A program made the translations under genes and the position numbers. The notes beneath the pieces are model-generated. The model was not told the origin of the DNA and did no database searches. It saw only the letters and a list, made by a program, of their open reading frames with translations. Of a stretch of DNA of 64,000 bases, positions 13,101-27,200 are shown one piece after another. Within the stretch, counting starts at the first letter, position 1. Every line of letters starts with the position of its first letter. Source of the DNA: Diphasiastrum complanatum (taxonomy: Eukaryota > Streptophyta > Lycopodiopsida > Lycopodiales > Lycopodiaceae). The stretch covers positions 41,544,815 to 41,608,814 of the forward strand of contig CM055111.1 in the NCBI GenBank assembly GCA_029204225.1, written 5' to 3'.

Positions 13101-16100
13101 GTCTAACCTAACTTCAACAACAAGCTCCTTAATAAAAAACCAGCAAGCCCCTACTGAGTCTGGGTCTTTTATTAACAAGGCCCATGGACCCACGAGTTTC
13201 GACATGAGGGCCCAAGTCTAATTTTAAATGGCCTGAATGAAAAAACCAATGGTTACAAAAATCTTGACCTATTGGGTCAAAGTAACCGAGAGGTTTTTTA
13301 CTAACATAGCATATCCATTAACATAATCTAACAATTACGATTGACCAGGCCAGATGGGCGGGGCATGGGTATATTAGTTTGCAGCACCATTATGGATGCT
13401 GAGGTAGAGAGGCTGTGAGAGACGTACAGGCATGATGGGTCAGCCAACCAGCCACTGAGACCAGCACGGAGTTTTTTCTAACAAAGAGGGCCGAGCTCAT
13501 TGGTCCAGCGTGCAGGGCCTGGCCATGTAGGGGATACAGGTGCAGGGCCTAGCCACAGGGGGGCATTAGTACCACCTACCCATGACAGTCACTCGGTGCC
13601 TGTTGCACGTGCAGGGGCACCTGGGCCTTCTACCACTCCATCAGAGCCCTCACAACTTCAGCATCCCCAATTGCTGGTGTCACACCCCAAGACGCAGGTC
13701 CTAGCACGGGTGGGGAGAGAGACACACCACTTGCCATGCCATCGGCAAATGCACCCCCAAATGCCCCATCTCATACCACCACAGGGCATGCTAGACCCCG
13801 ACCGCCGACGAATGCATAGCAGAGACATGTCAAGCTGAGGGCACAGTAGACTACATTAGATGGAGGGTGGCAAAGGCAACAACACGAGGCTAGCACGAGT
13901 TTAGAGTTGTGGGACCGCAATTTTTTGAAATTGCATAGGTGTGCATGTTGGTCAACCGAGGAGCTTGACGAGTAGTGACTTCAAAAATGGTTCCAAAAGT
14001 GATTATGGAACTCGGAAAATTTGAGTTGCTAGCTCCCAGTGAGAAGAATTTCGATTCCTTTGGACATGTGGGTCAAAGCTGTAAACTCGATTTCAGTGCT
14101 TTACGGTAAGAGGTAGAAAGAATTTGGTTTTTTCTTCTCTGTGGACAATATGCACGTACAAAGTCCTTATCAACTTGACAATTACTTTAAGCCTAGCATT
14201 TTGAGAACTTAATACTGTTGTTTTTGTGTCAAGCTGTAACAATCGGTTAAAATTTTATGAAACCGATCTTGACAAAATAATGGTAGTGGTTTGGTTCTCT
14301 AGGCAAGTACCCAGTTAGTGGGGATTTTGGACCCCTGGTACTGTGCTTTTTATCGATTTAACTCTGGAGTAAGATTACTCCCAGTAAATTGAGTTAAATG
14401 GTATTTTGAAGATTCTTCCTTTTTGACTTCGGTGTTGCACCGATAGGTTATCCTAAAAGATTTTAATCTTTAGGATTGAGGAAACTAAAGCTTCTCAGAT
14501 ACTTGTTAAACCGAATAAGTGAAATAAGGTCGTGATTATTGAGAAGTAGCTCTATATTCGATTAAAACACGTATATCGAATATTGTAAAGAGTACTCGGA
14601 TCCAAATATTATTGATTTCCATTAATTTCAGGCAACTTTAACAAAGTAAAGGAGCTGGTGTGGTCAAAAGGGAAGTAGCCTAACATTTACTTGTGTCAAG
14701 GGAATTTTCGGTGCCTTCATTAATGAAATTTTTTGGATGACCGGGAAAAATTCCAAGGGAGGAAGAAAATGAGACACCTGAATAGGTGAATGTGATAGTG
14801 TTGTGTAATTTGGATTGGTTAATAATCCCTGTATAGAAATTGCATAGCAATGGTTGCTTGAATTCATGAAGTTAAGGCAAAGGAGAATTCAATAGTTGGA
14901 GGTATCTTTCTAGAAAATGGTTGAAGATTGGACCCTATATTGGATATAGAATGGTCAGATAGTCTTTTTGATTTTCCGATGGTCGGATCTAAAAGCAAAG
15001 GGCTCTCTTGGAGAGAAAATGTTAGAAATAAATGACTATGCTGAAGTTAATCCATAGGTTACTTTGACCCAAAAGGTCGAGATTTGTGTAACCATGGGTA
15101 TTTAGTTATTTAGGCCATCTTAAGTTTGTCTTAAGTTCAGTTGGACTCAATTTTGGTCATGTACTGACTCGTGGGTCCTTAGGGGTCTAATTTTGTTTAG
15201 GGGCACTATCTTGACTTTTGGGGGTGTCCTACATTTAGTAAGTGGTTAACTTTAGGGTTTGGTGGCATTTGGCCACATCCAGATAGAGTACTTAGATGCT
15301 CGTTGTGTATTCCATTTGTACAATTTGGCTAAGCATTGCTCTCCATTGCTCTTGTTGTTGTTTTCTCTCTCTCTCTCTCTCTTAGAGTTGGGCACCCAGC
15401 CTCTTCTCTCTTGTTTTCTGTGGAGATTGATTGATAACTAGATCTTGGTGACTTGACTCTTGCTATCCTACATGGTATCAGAGCTACCGGATCTGCAGCA
15501 AGCTTGTTTGTTGGCGCCCTACCAAAAGAGGAGCTTCTCTGCTTTTTGTTGTGAAATTTCAGCATCTTGCTGATCTTTCCAAGTGGAGTTTGGATCAGCT
15601 TTTTTGTCTCTTTTCAGGTTGAAGGAGGGTGGCCATCAGAGATCTTGGAGGAGCAATTTTTGGCACCCAAAAATCAGAATCTCAAATCTGATTTTTATGC
15701 AACTCAGTAGTGTTTGGAGGAGGGCGCCCAAAAATCTGCTACTCATTTTTGGTTATGGTGTCTCCTTATCTTGCTGTTTTTGTTTTCAGGTTTGCATTTG
15801 TGTAGGAGGGCACCCAAAATTAAGACAGCCATCTATCCATTATCTTTTGGGCACTTTGGTTGCAGATTGAAAGACATCTTGTGTAAGTGTCTTGTCAAGG
15901 GTCCTAAAATATCACTCTTGATTATTGTTTGGGGAACAATGCATGCTGGCTTATTCATTACGGATACCTATGAGCAACGAATCCCCTCTACATGTCTTGT
16001 TGCTTCTACATCACAATCATTGGAGTTGGCTGAATTGTGGCACGCAAGGTTTGGGCATCTCAACTTTGCAAGTTTGAAGAAGCTGAAGACATTCAATATG

Positions 16101-19100
16101 GTAGAAGACATTCCTACTATTGAGCAGCCGGAAGGGCATGTATGTGAGGGGTGCATACTTGGAAAGTTTCAAAGGAAACCTTTTCCAATTGATAGAACTA
16201 TAAGGGTTCTTGATAAATTTGATTTGGTTCATAGTGATGTTTGTGGTCCAATGAGGACCGAATCCATTGGAAAGTGCATCTATTTTGTGACTTTTATTGA
16301 TGACTTTTCCCGTTTTACATGGATCTATCCTATGAAGGCTAAATCGGAAGTTTTTCAACGTTTCAAAGATTTTCTAGCAATGGTGGAAAATTAGTTTGGG
16401 CATTCTTTGAAGACCCTACACACCAATCGAGGAGGGGAATACATTAAGAATACGTTCGGTGCATTCCTTCGAGAAAAGGGAATTCTACATCAAATGACAA
16501 CTCCATGTACGCCTCAACAAAATGGTGTTGCCGAGCGAAAGAATCGCACACTTATGGAGATGGCCCGTTGCATGCTCAAAGCAAAGAGGCTACCTCACAA
16601 GTTTTGCCTAAAGCAATTATAACGGCAGCATACATAAGCAATCGTTGTCCTACTAAAGCATTGAAAGTATTAACTCCTTATGAAGTTTGGTATGGAAAGA
16701 AGCCTACAATCTCTTACTTCCACATTTTTGGTTGTACGGCTTATGCTTTTGTTCCAAATAAACTTCGTACAAAGCTTGAGGATGAAGGAGTTAAATGCAT
16801 TTTTGTTGGCTATAGTAGTGAAAGCAAAGGCTATAGGCTGTTCAATTTGAGCACTAACAAGATTATTGTTAGTCGTGATGTGCATTTTGATGAAAAGAAT
16901 TCATTGGATGTGGCCCCAACTCATATCTTGAAGGGGGACAGCCCACATAGTGTGAATGTTGAAGTTTTTCCAGATTTGGTACCATCTTCTATTGCTGGAG
17001 ATAAGGGGCAGCAATCAACCAGTTTCGACCTGCCCAACACCTCATCATTGGAACGCCAAGTGCGGTGTCAGAGGATCTTGGACAGCAAATTGTAAGAAGA
17101 GACATGGTTGTTGGACAGCCCAAAACAGTCCCACGGTGGCTGTTGTCGACTTTGCGGGACATCAAAGTAAGTTCATTTTATGATGGAAAGACACGTGCCT
17201 CTACAAAATCAGTGGACTATGCTGATTCATATTTTGCTCTTACATCTCATGGAGATGTTGCAGAAGAACCTGTTTTTTATGAGCAGGCCAAGGGAGTAAA
17301 ATGTTGGGAGGATGCGATGCAAGATGAGTATGACTCACTTATGAAGAACCAGATTTGGGTTCTTGTTGATCTTCCTCATGGGAAGAAGGCAATTGGTTCT
17401 AAATGGGTATACAAAATCAAGTATAAAGCAGATGGTACCATTGAAAGGTACAAGGCAAGGCTCGTTGCCAAAGGCTATGCTCAGCAAAAGGGGATTGATT
17501 ATGAGGAGACTTTCTCTCCTACTGCTCGGATGACTACCGTGAGGGTAGTGACCTCTTTGGCTGCCCATTTTGGTTGGCGTTTGCGGCAACTTGACATAAA
17601 GACGACATTCCTCAATGGTGATCTCAATGAGGAAGTGTACCTTCAACGACCTGCTGGTTTTTTGGTTGAAGGCCAAGAAGATAAAGTTTGTCTTCTCAAA
17701 AAGGCACTTTATGGACTGAAGCAAGCTCCGAGGATGTGGTATCAAAAGATACATGCCTACTTTTGTGATCGAGGGTTTACTAATAGTCCTAGCGAATCTA
17801 CTCTTTATGTCAAGCATACTTCAAATTATATCATCATTATTTTGCTTTATGTTGATGATATTATTATTACGGGAAGTAATGAGCAGGAGATTGATGCCGT
17901 AATACTTGATCTTGGTATGGTTTTTGAAACCTCAGATTTAGGCCTATTGCAATTTTATCTCGGTCTTGAATTTGTACAAGAAGGGACTGGAATTTTCATC
18001 TCTCAAGAACGCTACATTGGGCAGATTTGAAGCGGTTCAATATGAAAGATTGCAAGCCGGTTGCTACACCTATGGAGACAAGTCTGAAATTAAGTAGTCA
18101 AGGTGATAGTGAATCATTTGACACTACTTTATATTGTCAAGCTATTGGCTGTCTCATCTGTGGAGATTGATTGATAACTAGATCTTGGTGACTTGACTCT
18201 TGCTTTCCTACAAAAACTGGTGGTATGGGACATCAGTGATTTCAAAGAGGAAATTCTTGTGTGAGAATGATTTGTTAGTATTTACATTAATAGTTGAAAC
18301 CATTGGTTAAACTTGTTTAAGGTATTTGGAGAGGTTATGAGATATAGATCCGGATCCCTAAATGGTATCTCATAAATTCCAAATCGGAAACCCTTAAAAG
18401 CTATTTCTCTTTTAATTTTAAACCTCTACTTTTTAGGAATTTCTTATATACGAGACAATTGGATTGAGATTCATATAATTCCTTCTAGTGTAGAACTAGG
18501 TTCTGGAGGACTGTTTATGTTATATAAAAACATGCTTCCATTTCAGGTTTGTGAATATAGCTCAGAATCAATTAATGTTTTAATTGATTATGTGGAATTT
18601 AGACTTCCTGAGCCCAAATGGTTATCTCTATCTGATAGTTGATTATTGAGAGTAATGTTTCTATCACTCGGGATAAGATATTTTATGATTTTAAGGAAAA
18701 AGTCCAGATTGTAATAGTATTTGATACTCATTACTGACTTTTTCAAATTTTTAGTATCTTATACATTGTCTCCTGGAAACTTTTTTATCGAAATTGTGAA
18801 ATTTCTTTTAAAAGGGGGAGAAGAGAATGATAGGAATCAGACTTTCATGGGATCAACCAGTTGCATAGATTTCTTTTGTGAATCCAGTTTGTGTGCAATG
18901 GTGGAACTATCCAGAGGAATAGAAGAAATCTCTTGTGATTGTTTTGAATAATCTGGAACTAGAGTAATTTTGGGGGTTTTTGAGCTGTGAGATATTCATG
19001 AATATGGGAAGTAATGGTAAAGATTAAATTAGGTTCACTGATTGGCTACCAAGTACCATTTAGTTATGGATTGGATCAGTGGAATAAAGCTTTAATCTGA

Positions 19101-21214
19101 ACCTTTTGTCCAAACATGTCTGCATAAGTCAGCCTAATCTTAGTTGGTGCACTAAGATCTGAAATAGGTTGATTGGTTGAAGGAATTTTGTGGATAAAAG
19201 TATGATGGTTGGAAAACTTGTGATGTGGGATTATTCACTTCAGAGATTTCCCAGATACGTTATTTACTCAAAGAGAAATAGAATCTTTTGTAGCTGAATT
19301 ACAAGATTCTCAGTGAGTTATGTGAGTAACATATGCAGATTTTGGAGAAATCTGCCAGTTAATGATATATGTGTTTATGTACTGGGTCATAGTGAGATTA
19401 TTCTCATATGTGCACGATTGATCTTGTTTGGCTCTACTATGTATTCCTGGTTACTAAGGTTATCTGGTGCACTTAACCTAGTTGTTGAACATAGACATGT
19501 GATCAAGTATTGGACAATTACTTGCAGAGTTAACAGATCTGTTCTGATAGATCTATTGGTTAACTAAAAATGATTTGGATAATGATCTAAATGTGGTGTT
19601 GTACATGTACAATTAAGAGCTGCACCTGGACATTTAAGATTTCTAAATCATGAGCAATTAACTTGAGCAGATGATTTACTCCTGTGAAAGTTAATTGGTA
19701 AAACGGACAGTGTGAAGAGCATTCACCAGAAACTGTTTGTTTTCTGTGTATTGCTTGTAAGACACATAATTTATGAGTCACTTGGATTCATTAGGGAATT
19801 GTGTGCATAGGATACTGAATTCTTGGATGAGTATTTCTCAATTTAGAAATAAACTTGATTCATTAGTGATAGTATCCCTGTGAGCTCAATTGGATACCGG
19901 ATTCTAATGGTGCCAAGAATGGTAAAGTGAACTTTGGGAATTCAGCAGAACTTTGAAATCTCTAGATGTTGTTCTAGGAGATTGTATAAAGTTACTGAGA
20001 AATGACCCACTCCAGCTCATCGATGTATAGTCCAAAAAGGACTGGTGAAAGAGAGTATACCTGCTTAACCCCAATAGTACTCCGAATCTGCTCAGAAATG
20101 CCACTACTATGACGAAAGCAACCCAAAACCCTCTCATAGAGAGCCATGACAGCTAGAATAATATTTGTCTAGTAACCCAGGTCGCGGAGTCTTTGGATAA
20201 GTCGAGAGCGTGGGACAGAGTCAAAGGCTTTCTTGAAGTCCACAAAACAACAGTAAACATTTTTTTTCCTGTGCCTAGCTTCCACAGTGAGAGCTCGAAG
20301 TGTGAAGATATGATCATTAGTGGAGTAATGAGCGCAGAGAGAGAGAGAGAGAGAGAGAGAGAATTAGAATTATGCTTATTAACGTCTTTTGGTACCCAAA
20401 GGTACATAAGACAAAAGAGAATACAATCGTAGGGAGCATTGTCTGCATACAAACTTATCTACTAAAGAAAGAAAGAAAAACTAGTATATCTATCTCTCTA
20501 TCTGTAAAAAGAAGTATCAAAGCTTGACCACCAACTTTTGAGGGTACAATGCAAGAGCTTAACCACCTGCTCTGCTAAGGAGACTAGCTACGAGCTGACT
20601 AAAACTAATGAGTGATGGTAGTAGTGGAGCGTGCTGCAGGCTGGCGGGAAGCACGTGAAGACCTGGTAATACTGGATCTAGTAGATGCATGTGATACTCT
20701 GTGTCTTCAGTCTTCGAACGGGAACTTCAAAATCCTCAACTGAAATATCCTCTCTGTCTCGCTTCTGGAAGAACTAGGTAATATGAGCCTGACTGTGATC
20801 CATATCCAAGTGCATAGGTAAAATTGAAGTTCGCAGAGTATACATCTCCCTCAACAGAAGACCTACACATCTGGAGTCTGGATACTCGAGGAAGGATCTC
20901 AACCTGAGAGGAGTATCTCTTTTTAAGCGATGGTATCGCCCTCTGAGCTCATAATATACTGGACAACGAAAGATGAAATGAAACTCATCCCCCACCTCTT
21001 GAAGAGAACAAAGCTGACATATCCTCTGTGATCTGGGAGTGTCCATGTATCTACCCATCTCGATAGCAAGCTGGTGAGAAGAGACTCGTAGCTGTCCCAT
21101 ACGGTATCTCAGACCAAATTACAGTGGTTGTGCAAGATATGCTAGAAGAATAGGAAGGCCCATAGCATCCAGCTGTAATAGATGTGTACCGTAAAATGCA
21201 TCTTGACCCTATCA

Positions 21215-21276
<62 letters not shown>

Positions 21277-24200
21277 GGGGTCTTATCTCCAGTATGGTTC
21301 AATATGGATTTAGCCATGATTCGGTATGGTTCAATATGATTCAGTATGGTTCCTTGTGATTTCAATTCGGTTTGTTATCCTTTTCTGCTCCTATTTGTTC
21401 AAAGGAACCCTTTACACTATAAGATAGGTATCCAAGCACATATAGGCCTTACATTATATGGATGATCTCGAACATTTTAAATAACTACCACCTCTATCTC
21501 AATTTTCGAATAGCTCCACATAATCTAGATCAGGAAGGCATGGGAGACCAACATTGGGGTTCAAACCAGACAAACACACCCTATACATGCAGCAAAGAAT
21601 CATGTTGAACATCCAAGACATCATCAAAAAACTGTATTCTTAATAAAGGTACAAAATAAGCAGCAAACTAGCACTATAAGAAACATGAATCTGCATATTC
21701 CGACTGTATACCATGTGTTTAAAGGGCTTTGCTTACAAAAAGTCATTAATTACAAGAATTGTTGCAGCTTTACCATTCTGACAGACTCAATGCTGGGCGC
21801 GCTCTAGAACATACCTCAGTGCGGATGGTTCTGGAGCCCTGATCAGGACAGGTATTGATGTATCGGTGGAAACAGCAAGCTACTTCATTCACCTACATGA
21901 AGAATGAGACAAAATTAAACTAGATGTGTTGTTGATTTGTGTGCCATCAATACATAGACCTAGATACACCTGACATGCAGAATGTGGTGTATTTAAGACA
22001 AAGTTACGGTTCAAGAATGCATCAGATACTGAAATTGCAATTGCGGTTCGTTAATTAGAGGTTTCGCAACAAATCATGTAAAATGCAAGTCCACAATTAA
22101 GAAGCATGCATTAGCGGCATGGCAGACTTAATCAAGCACTTCATTAACTCTTAAGGGCTCAAAATTTTCCTTTGAAAAGTTTTCCCTTTTGACAGCAAAG
22201 GATACAGGTAAAGGCAATGTATATCTTTGTTTCAGTTATACTACAAATAACCAAACCTAAAAAAATTTAATAGCAGATAAGAAGACGAGAATATTTTATA
22301 TATTTAGCACCTCTACTGATCATATGTAGAATATCAAGCATTACTAAGATCAGGTACCTCAAAGTAAAGCATTTCAAAACTGAGAAGGTTCTCACAAATT
22401 GATCTTCTGAGTATCCTAGAAGTAGAACTTTGAAATGTGCATCAATTCTATCACTTTCAATTTGCCAGATTGTTGCCCATGTACAAACAAAAACGAAACA
22501 GAATCTTTAGGACCCTCAAAAGAAACTTGTTGGAATCATAACAAACCAGACTTTCTGATGTAAATAATGTGGCAACCTAGAAAATTAGAATCACAAAAGC
22601 TTGCATCAAATTACATTAATGGTCTCATCCAGATCCTTGCTTTCCTCCAGACCTGCTAGACCTCCAAATGCAACCAGTACATGCCTGCTGCATTTTGTAC
22701 CAACTAAGAAGTCAGATGATTAACTGACTAATAAATCCCAAACATGCTTTGAAAATTAACTTTGCGCAAAACAATCTAATCACTAAAGTAATAAATCATC
22801 AACCTTCACGAGCCCAGAAAGGTAATGAAACATTCTAGTAAACCCCTGAATTTTTGTGCAGACCTACAAGCCGATATAACAAACCTAGTTCTGGTTTGTG
22901 CAGACCTATAAGCCAAGAAAACGAACCTAGTTCTGGGAATAATAAATTCAGAAGCTCTGATTTTTTCTCGATGCTCCGATGTACCACTGGTGTAATCATA
23001 ACCACCCTGAATAATGTTGTATGACATGCCAATATAACGAACCTAGTTCTGCTTTGTGCAGACCTACAAGCCAAGAAAACGAACCTAGTTCTGGGAATAA
23101 TAAATTCAGAAGCTCTGATTTTTTCTCCATGCTCCGATGTACCAATAGTGTAATCATAACCACCCTGAATAATATTGTATGACAAGTTAACTCGAGACTT
23201 GCACAGCCACTAGAAAGAGTCATATGTCTTAAGACCTACAGAACTGCTAACCAACATCAGAAAAGTCCAGTCAGCATTAGCCAGAAGGGATAGAAAAACG
23301 CACCGGGAAAGGGCAATCTTTAAAAACAGCATTTAAATGTGCTGCATGGCGAACTGAATAACCCCAATAGAGCCCTTCTTTTTCCCTGGGCACTGTACGT
23401 GTAACTGCATCAAGCACAACTCCTGATCCGGAAACAGTCATTCAGTCTGAAGGCACAATAATTAAATATATGCAAGTATGAAACATATGATGTAGAATGG
23501 AATAGTACACCAATATCACAAAAAGCATCATGAAGAATCAAACGAGATATTTTGAAGTTGGAAGTAAAATTAGGAAAGTCCGATATACTCATACCTTACA
23601 GAATTCAAGCTAAAGACTGGCCACTTCTATATCGATTCTAACAGCAAAATGTACAATCCAGGCAAGGAATATGTGGACTACTTCCAACCTTCCCAAAAAG
23701 GTTTCTTAAAGCCAAGATTTAAATTTCTAGTCAAAATTTCTACATAAGCAGTTTTACTATGATTGTTGCTGGCCACCTAAAATGCAAGGCTAAGCTGAAC
23801 CTTTAAACGTACTGTCTATTTTTTCAGGTAGGTTGAGCACCATCATAGATTGATTCTGAATGCGGGAGCTTTCAGGTGGTTCGGATTCAGAAAACCTTAA
23901 AAGTGTATATAATACAGATGTCAAGTAACACTTATCGGGTAAAGTTTAAAATTTTTATTCCTTAAAACTTAAAAGTGTATATAATACAGATGTCAAGTAA
24001 CACTTATCGGGTAAAGTTTTAAACGGTAATCCGTTTTAAACTTTAAAACGGATTACCGTTTTAAAGTTCAAAACTTAAAAGTGTATATAATACAGATGTC
24101 AAGTAACACTTATCGGGTAAAGTTTAAAATTTTTATTCCTTAAAACTTAAAATATAGAATTGGGAATCTTCAATGCTTATAATTCAATCATGATATCTAT

Positions 24201-27200
24201 TATCATCAATCCATTATGCAACTATGTTTTTCGCGTCCGCTTCCAAGATGGGGTTTGGGACCCAAGGGATTGGGTCACTAACAATTTCCCTCACCACATG
24301 TAAGTACATCTTTTAATGACCTTGAGTGGCATATTGCAAAAGCCAAACTGCATTCTCCATGAACTTTTGCAGCATCTTCTTTGACACATTGATTTTTGGA
24401 CGTCCTTTTAAATAGTTCCTAACATCTTCTACTTCTTCATTCTACAGCATTTTTTTGGCATACATCTTTTTGTGGCATCTTTCCCACATGTATCTTTTTG
24501 CAGCATCTTCAACATAATTAGTTTTGCAGCACCTTTTTCCACGCTTTATTTCTAGAAATTTTAGCACTTTGGCCAACGTTCAGAAAAATGTTCCTGTTGG
24601 CAGGGGAGAGTTATGGATATGTAATCAGGGTGTATTTAGTTGTATGGAGATTATCTTTTACATTTGGATCCTTGAAGCCCCACTCCTAATATTCAGGCCA
24701 AATTAAGCTTCATGAAGAAGCCCTGCTGTTGGGGGGCCCAACCTAACTAGAGAACTCTGATCTAAGATTATTGATAACCCTCAAACTGGACCCTATTTGG
24801 CAGCTTTAAATATTACAATTGGGAGCGTCTCTCAGGGGGCACTTAGAGGCAGGGAGGCCATGCAAGGTAGTGTATTGATAATTGCTGAGTTGTTCTTGAT
24901 ATCCTGATTGAAGATTGACAATTTACTGTTCTAGTGTTTTGCCAAGTGTATGATTGTATGTGATCCTGATCATAAACAGCCAGAACTTTACTGGCACAAC
25001 TTCTATCTTAAAATCTACTTAGCTGATTATGGGATGAATTGAATCATTTTCTCTGGTAACTGAAAGGAACACTTCTTACAAAGAGATATAAAAATGACAT
25101 TCATAAATTGTGGTTTCAATGATTATGCATAAAAAATTTCAAATGCAAACTATACCATTTTGATCCAAAACATCCCGAGAAGGGCCCATGGCTACAGTGA
25201 CCCGAACGCCTGGCTGCTTAGAATGTCGTATCAAAACATCCTACAAGAAAATTTTGACAATTTAGTGCTCATGACTATAAGATATTACAGAGTGTATGCT
25301 GCAAATTGCAATATTTTTTATCTATGAGGTCAGCCAGTTCTTCATTTTCCAAAAAATTGAAGCATCTCTCGTGGGGCTAAAGAACATATTAATGAGTACA
25401 TCTGTTTACAGGGAAAGAGCCTTCTAATGCACTTCCTTCATTTTAGGCTCATCACTAAGTATACAGATGACTTAATAAGTCATGAAGCACCTTATGTAGA
25501 CCAACATCAACATAAGAACCCTCTCCTGATTCGACCTTCTTATCTACAGTCACACCTGCAATCAAAAAAGATTCAAATTATTTTAAGTCCACCCTCGTGA
25601 GATGAGATTTTTAAAAGACAAAAAAAAAGTGCTAATGGAATCTTATAACCTCGTAAAAAATTTAGATCATTTCAGTACATGTCAATCATTACCTTCTCTA
25701 TAAGGTAGCCAACCGTGCTTGCGCAGGTGATGAGGAACATCCAAGGGTGGCAGTAAACCCTGCAATCCGAAAGTCCTTTCTGTTTATATCAACATTATTT
25801 AGGCAGAACTTTCATTGTTAAGTTAACTTCATTAAAAAAAACTAAAACTTCTCTGAGTTCATGGACATTGTTATCAGAAATTATTTTTCAGTTCATGCCA
25901 AAAGTTTTACCACAAAACGGAAACTTGGATGCATCGGAAAAAGTGTGCGTCTTAGATACTGGGGGACTTCAAGATACTGTAATATGCGAGCCAAGAATTG
26001 ACCCCCAGTTTTCTCTTGAATTTCACACGCCCAACCAGTTCTATGGAAGTAAACTTCAGAATCAGTCCCGTCATCAAAGACAATAATCTGCTGCCCGCTC
26101 ATGCAACCACCACATATACTTATAAGTACAGATCCAGCTTCAATTGAATACATGTTGTACAAAAATTGAGAACAGCCTGGAAAAAGGCATCCAACAAGCA
26201 CATGCTGACATGGATGCCTTTTTCTGGTTTATTCTCAATTTTTGTACAACCTGTATCATCTCCAATATGCATACATTGACATACATAAAAGGAAAAAGGA
26301 CCAGGAAACATGAGGATACTTCATCCACTCTGAAAATTGCAGTTGCTCGTGCTATCTGTCCTGCCAGCTGCAAAAACACCAGCAATCACGTAAATATCAG
26401 ACTGGCACTAATTTGAAAAGTATCAGACCAACTGTTGTTCCTAAACATGATGTGACATTTTGAATCAACTCAAAATAGTGCATATGTTACTCAAACAAGT
26501 CTCTAGCTTAGTATTCTCTGATGTTTAGGCACAACATAAGCCTGACACTAAAATGAATCATACAACCAGTATTAAAGATAATTACTTGTCACACAAGAAT
26601 ACAGAAGTACTTCTCTGATCCTTGTACCTCATTGCAGTTGAGCTAAACCACTGCTTCAAAAAGCACCCAAGGTTACAAAATTCTCTCTAACTTAGTAGAA
26701 ACTTATTTTACTTTTGATTCTAATTCAAAAAAATCGTAAAACTGTAAAATGAAAGCAACTTGATTGAATGCACTTTGGCTTTTGTCATTTTCAACTTTTG
26801 AGCAGTTGTGAAACACAAATTTGACTACTATTGCTAATAATTGCAAGAGTAACCCTAACATAGAGAGTATAACGCCCACGGAGATCAAAACCAAACTAGA
26901 GTACCAATAACCAAGAGTGCAGTAGACCAAACCTTCCCAACCAAACCTGGATCAAAATGGACCCAGCTCCCAAGCAATGGGGAGATAGGCAAAACCGATC
27001 AGTAGAAGCACTTCCCAATCCTACAGCATAACACGGTCGTGAGACTCTCAACGATTCACATAGACACTGGCAAGTATAGAGTATAAAACCCACCCTACCT
27101 GTCCATGCACGGAATCCACATGGAAGCCATCTATCTATCATGCCAACCTCCCATGCATGTCTACTGCATGTAGGAATCCCCTATTCCATAATAGCCAAGA

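Larger units (their letters stand above)
3075..21814 (-). other. Giant intron 10 of the methyltransferase gene (18.7 kb)
   Basis: Bounded by donor GAG|GTATGT (21814) and acceptor GTGCAG|GAAGCC (3075). From the gene's 5' side it contains LINE fragments with (GA)n tracts, a copia relic (15020-18212), a solo copia LTR, another copia relic, palindromic MITE-like repeats, the foldback cluster and the hAT composite (3320-10225). No host exon was seen inside. All other introns in this gene are under 1.8 kb, so the length comes from nested insertions. Confidence 0.8.

Noticed and set aside
13500-13838. 112-aa plus-strand frame as a gene
   Set aside because: Low-complexity Pro/His/Gly composition, no recognisable domain and no supporting signals inside an 18.7-kb intron.
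22806-23223. Stand-alone small genes from overlapping frames with GGYDYT repeats
   Set aside because: They are exon 8, its duplicate and intron read-through of the methyltransferase gene.
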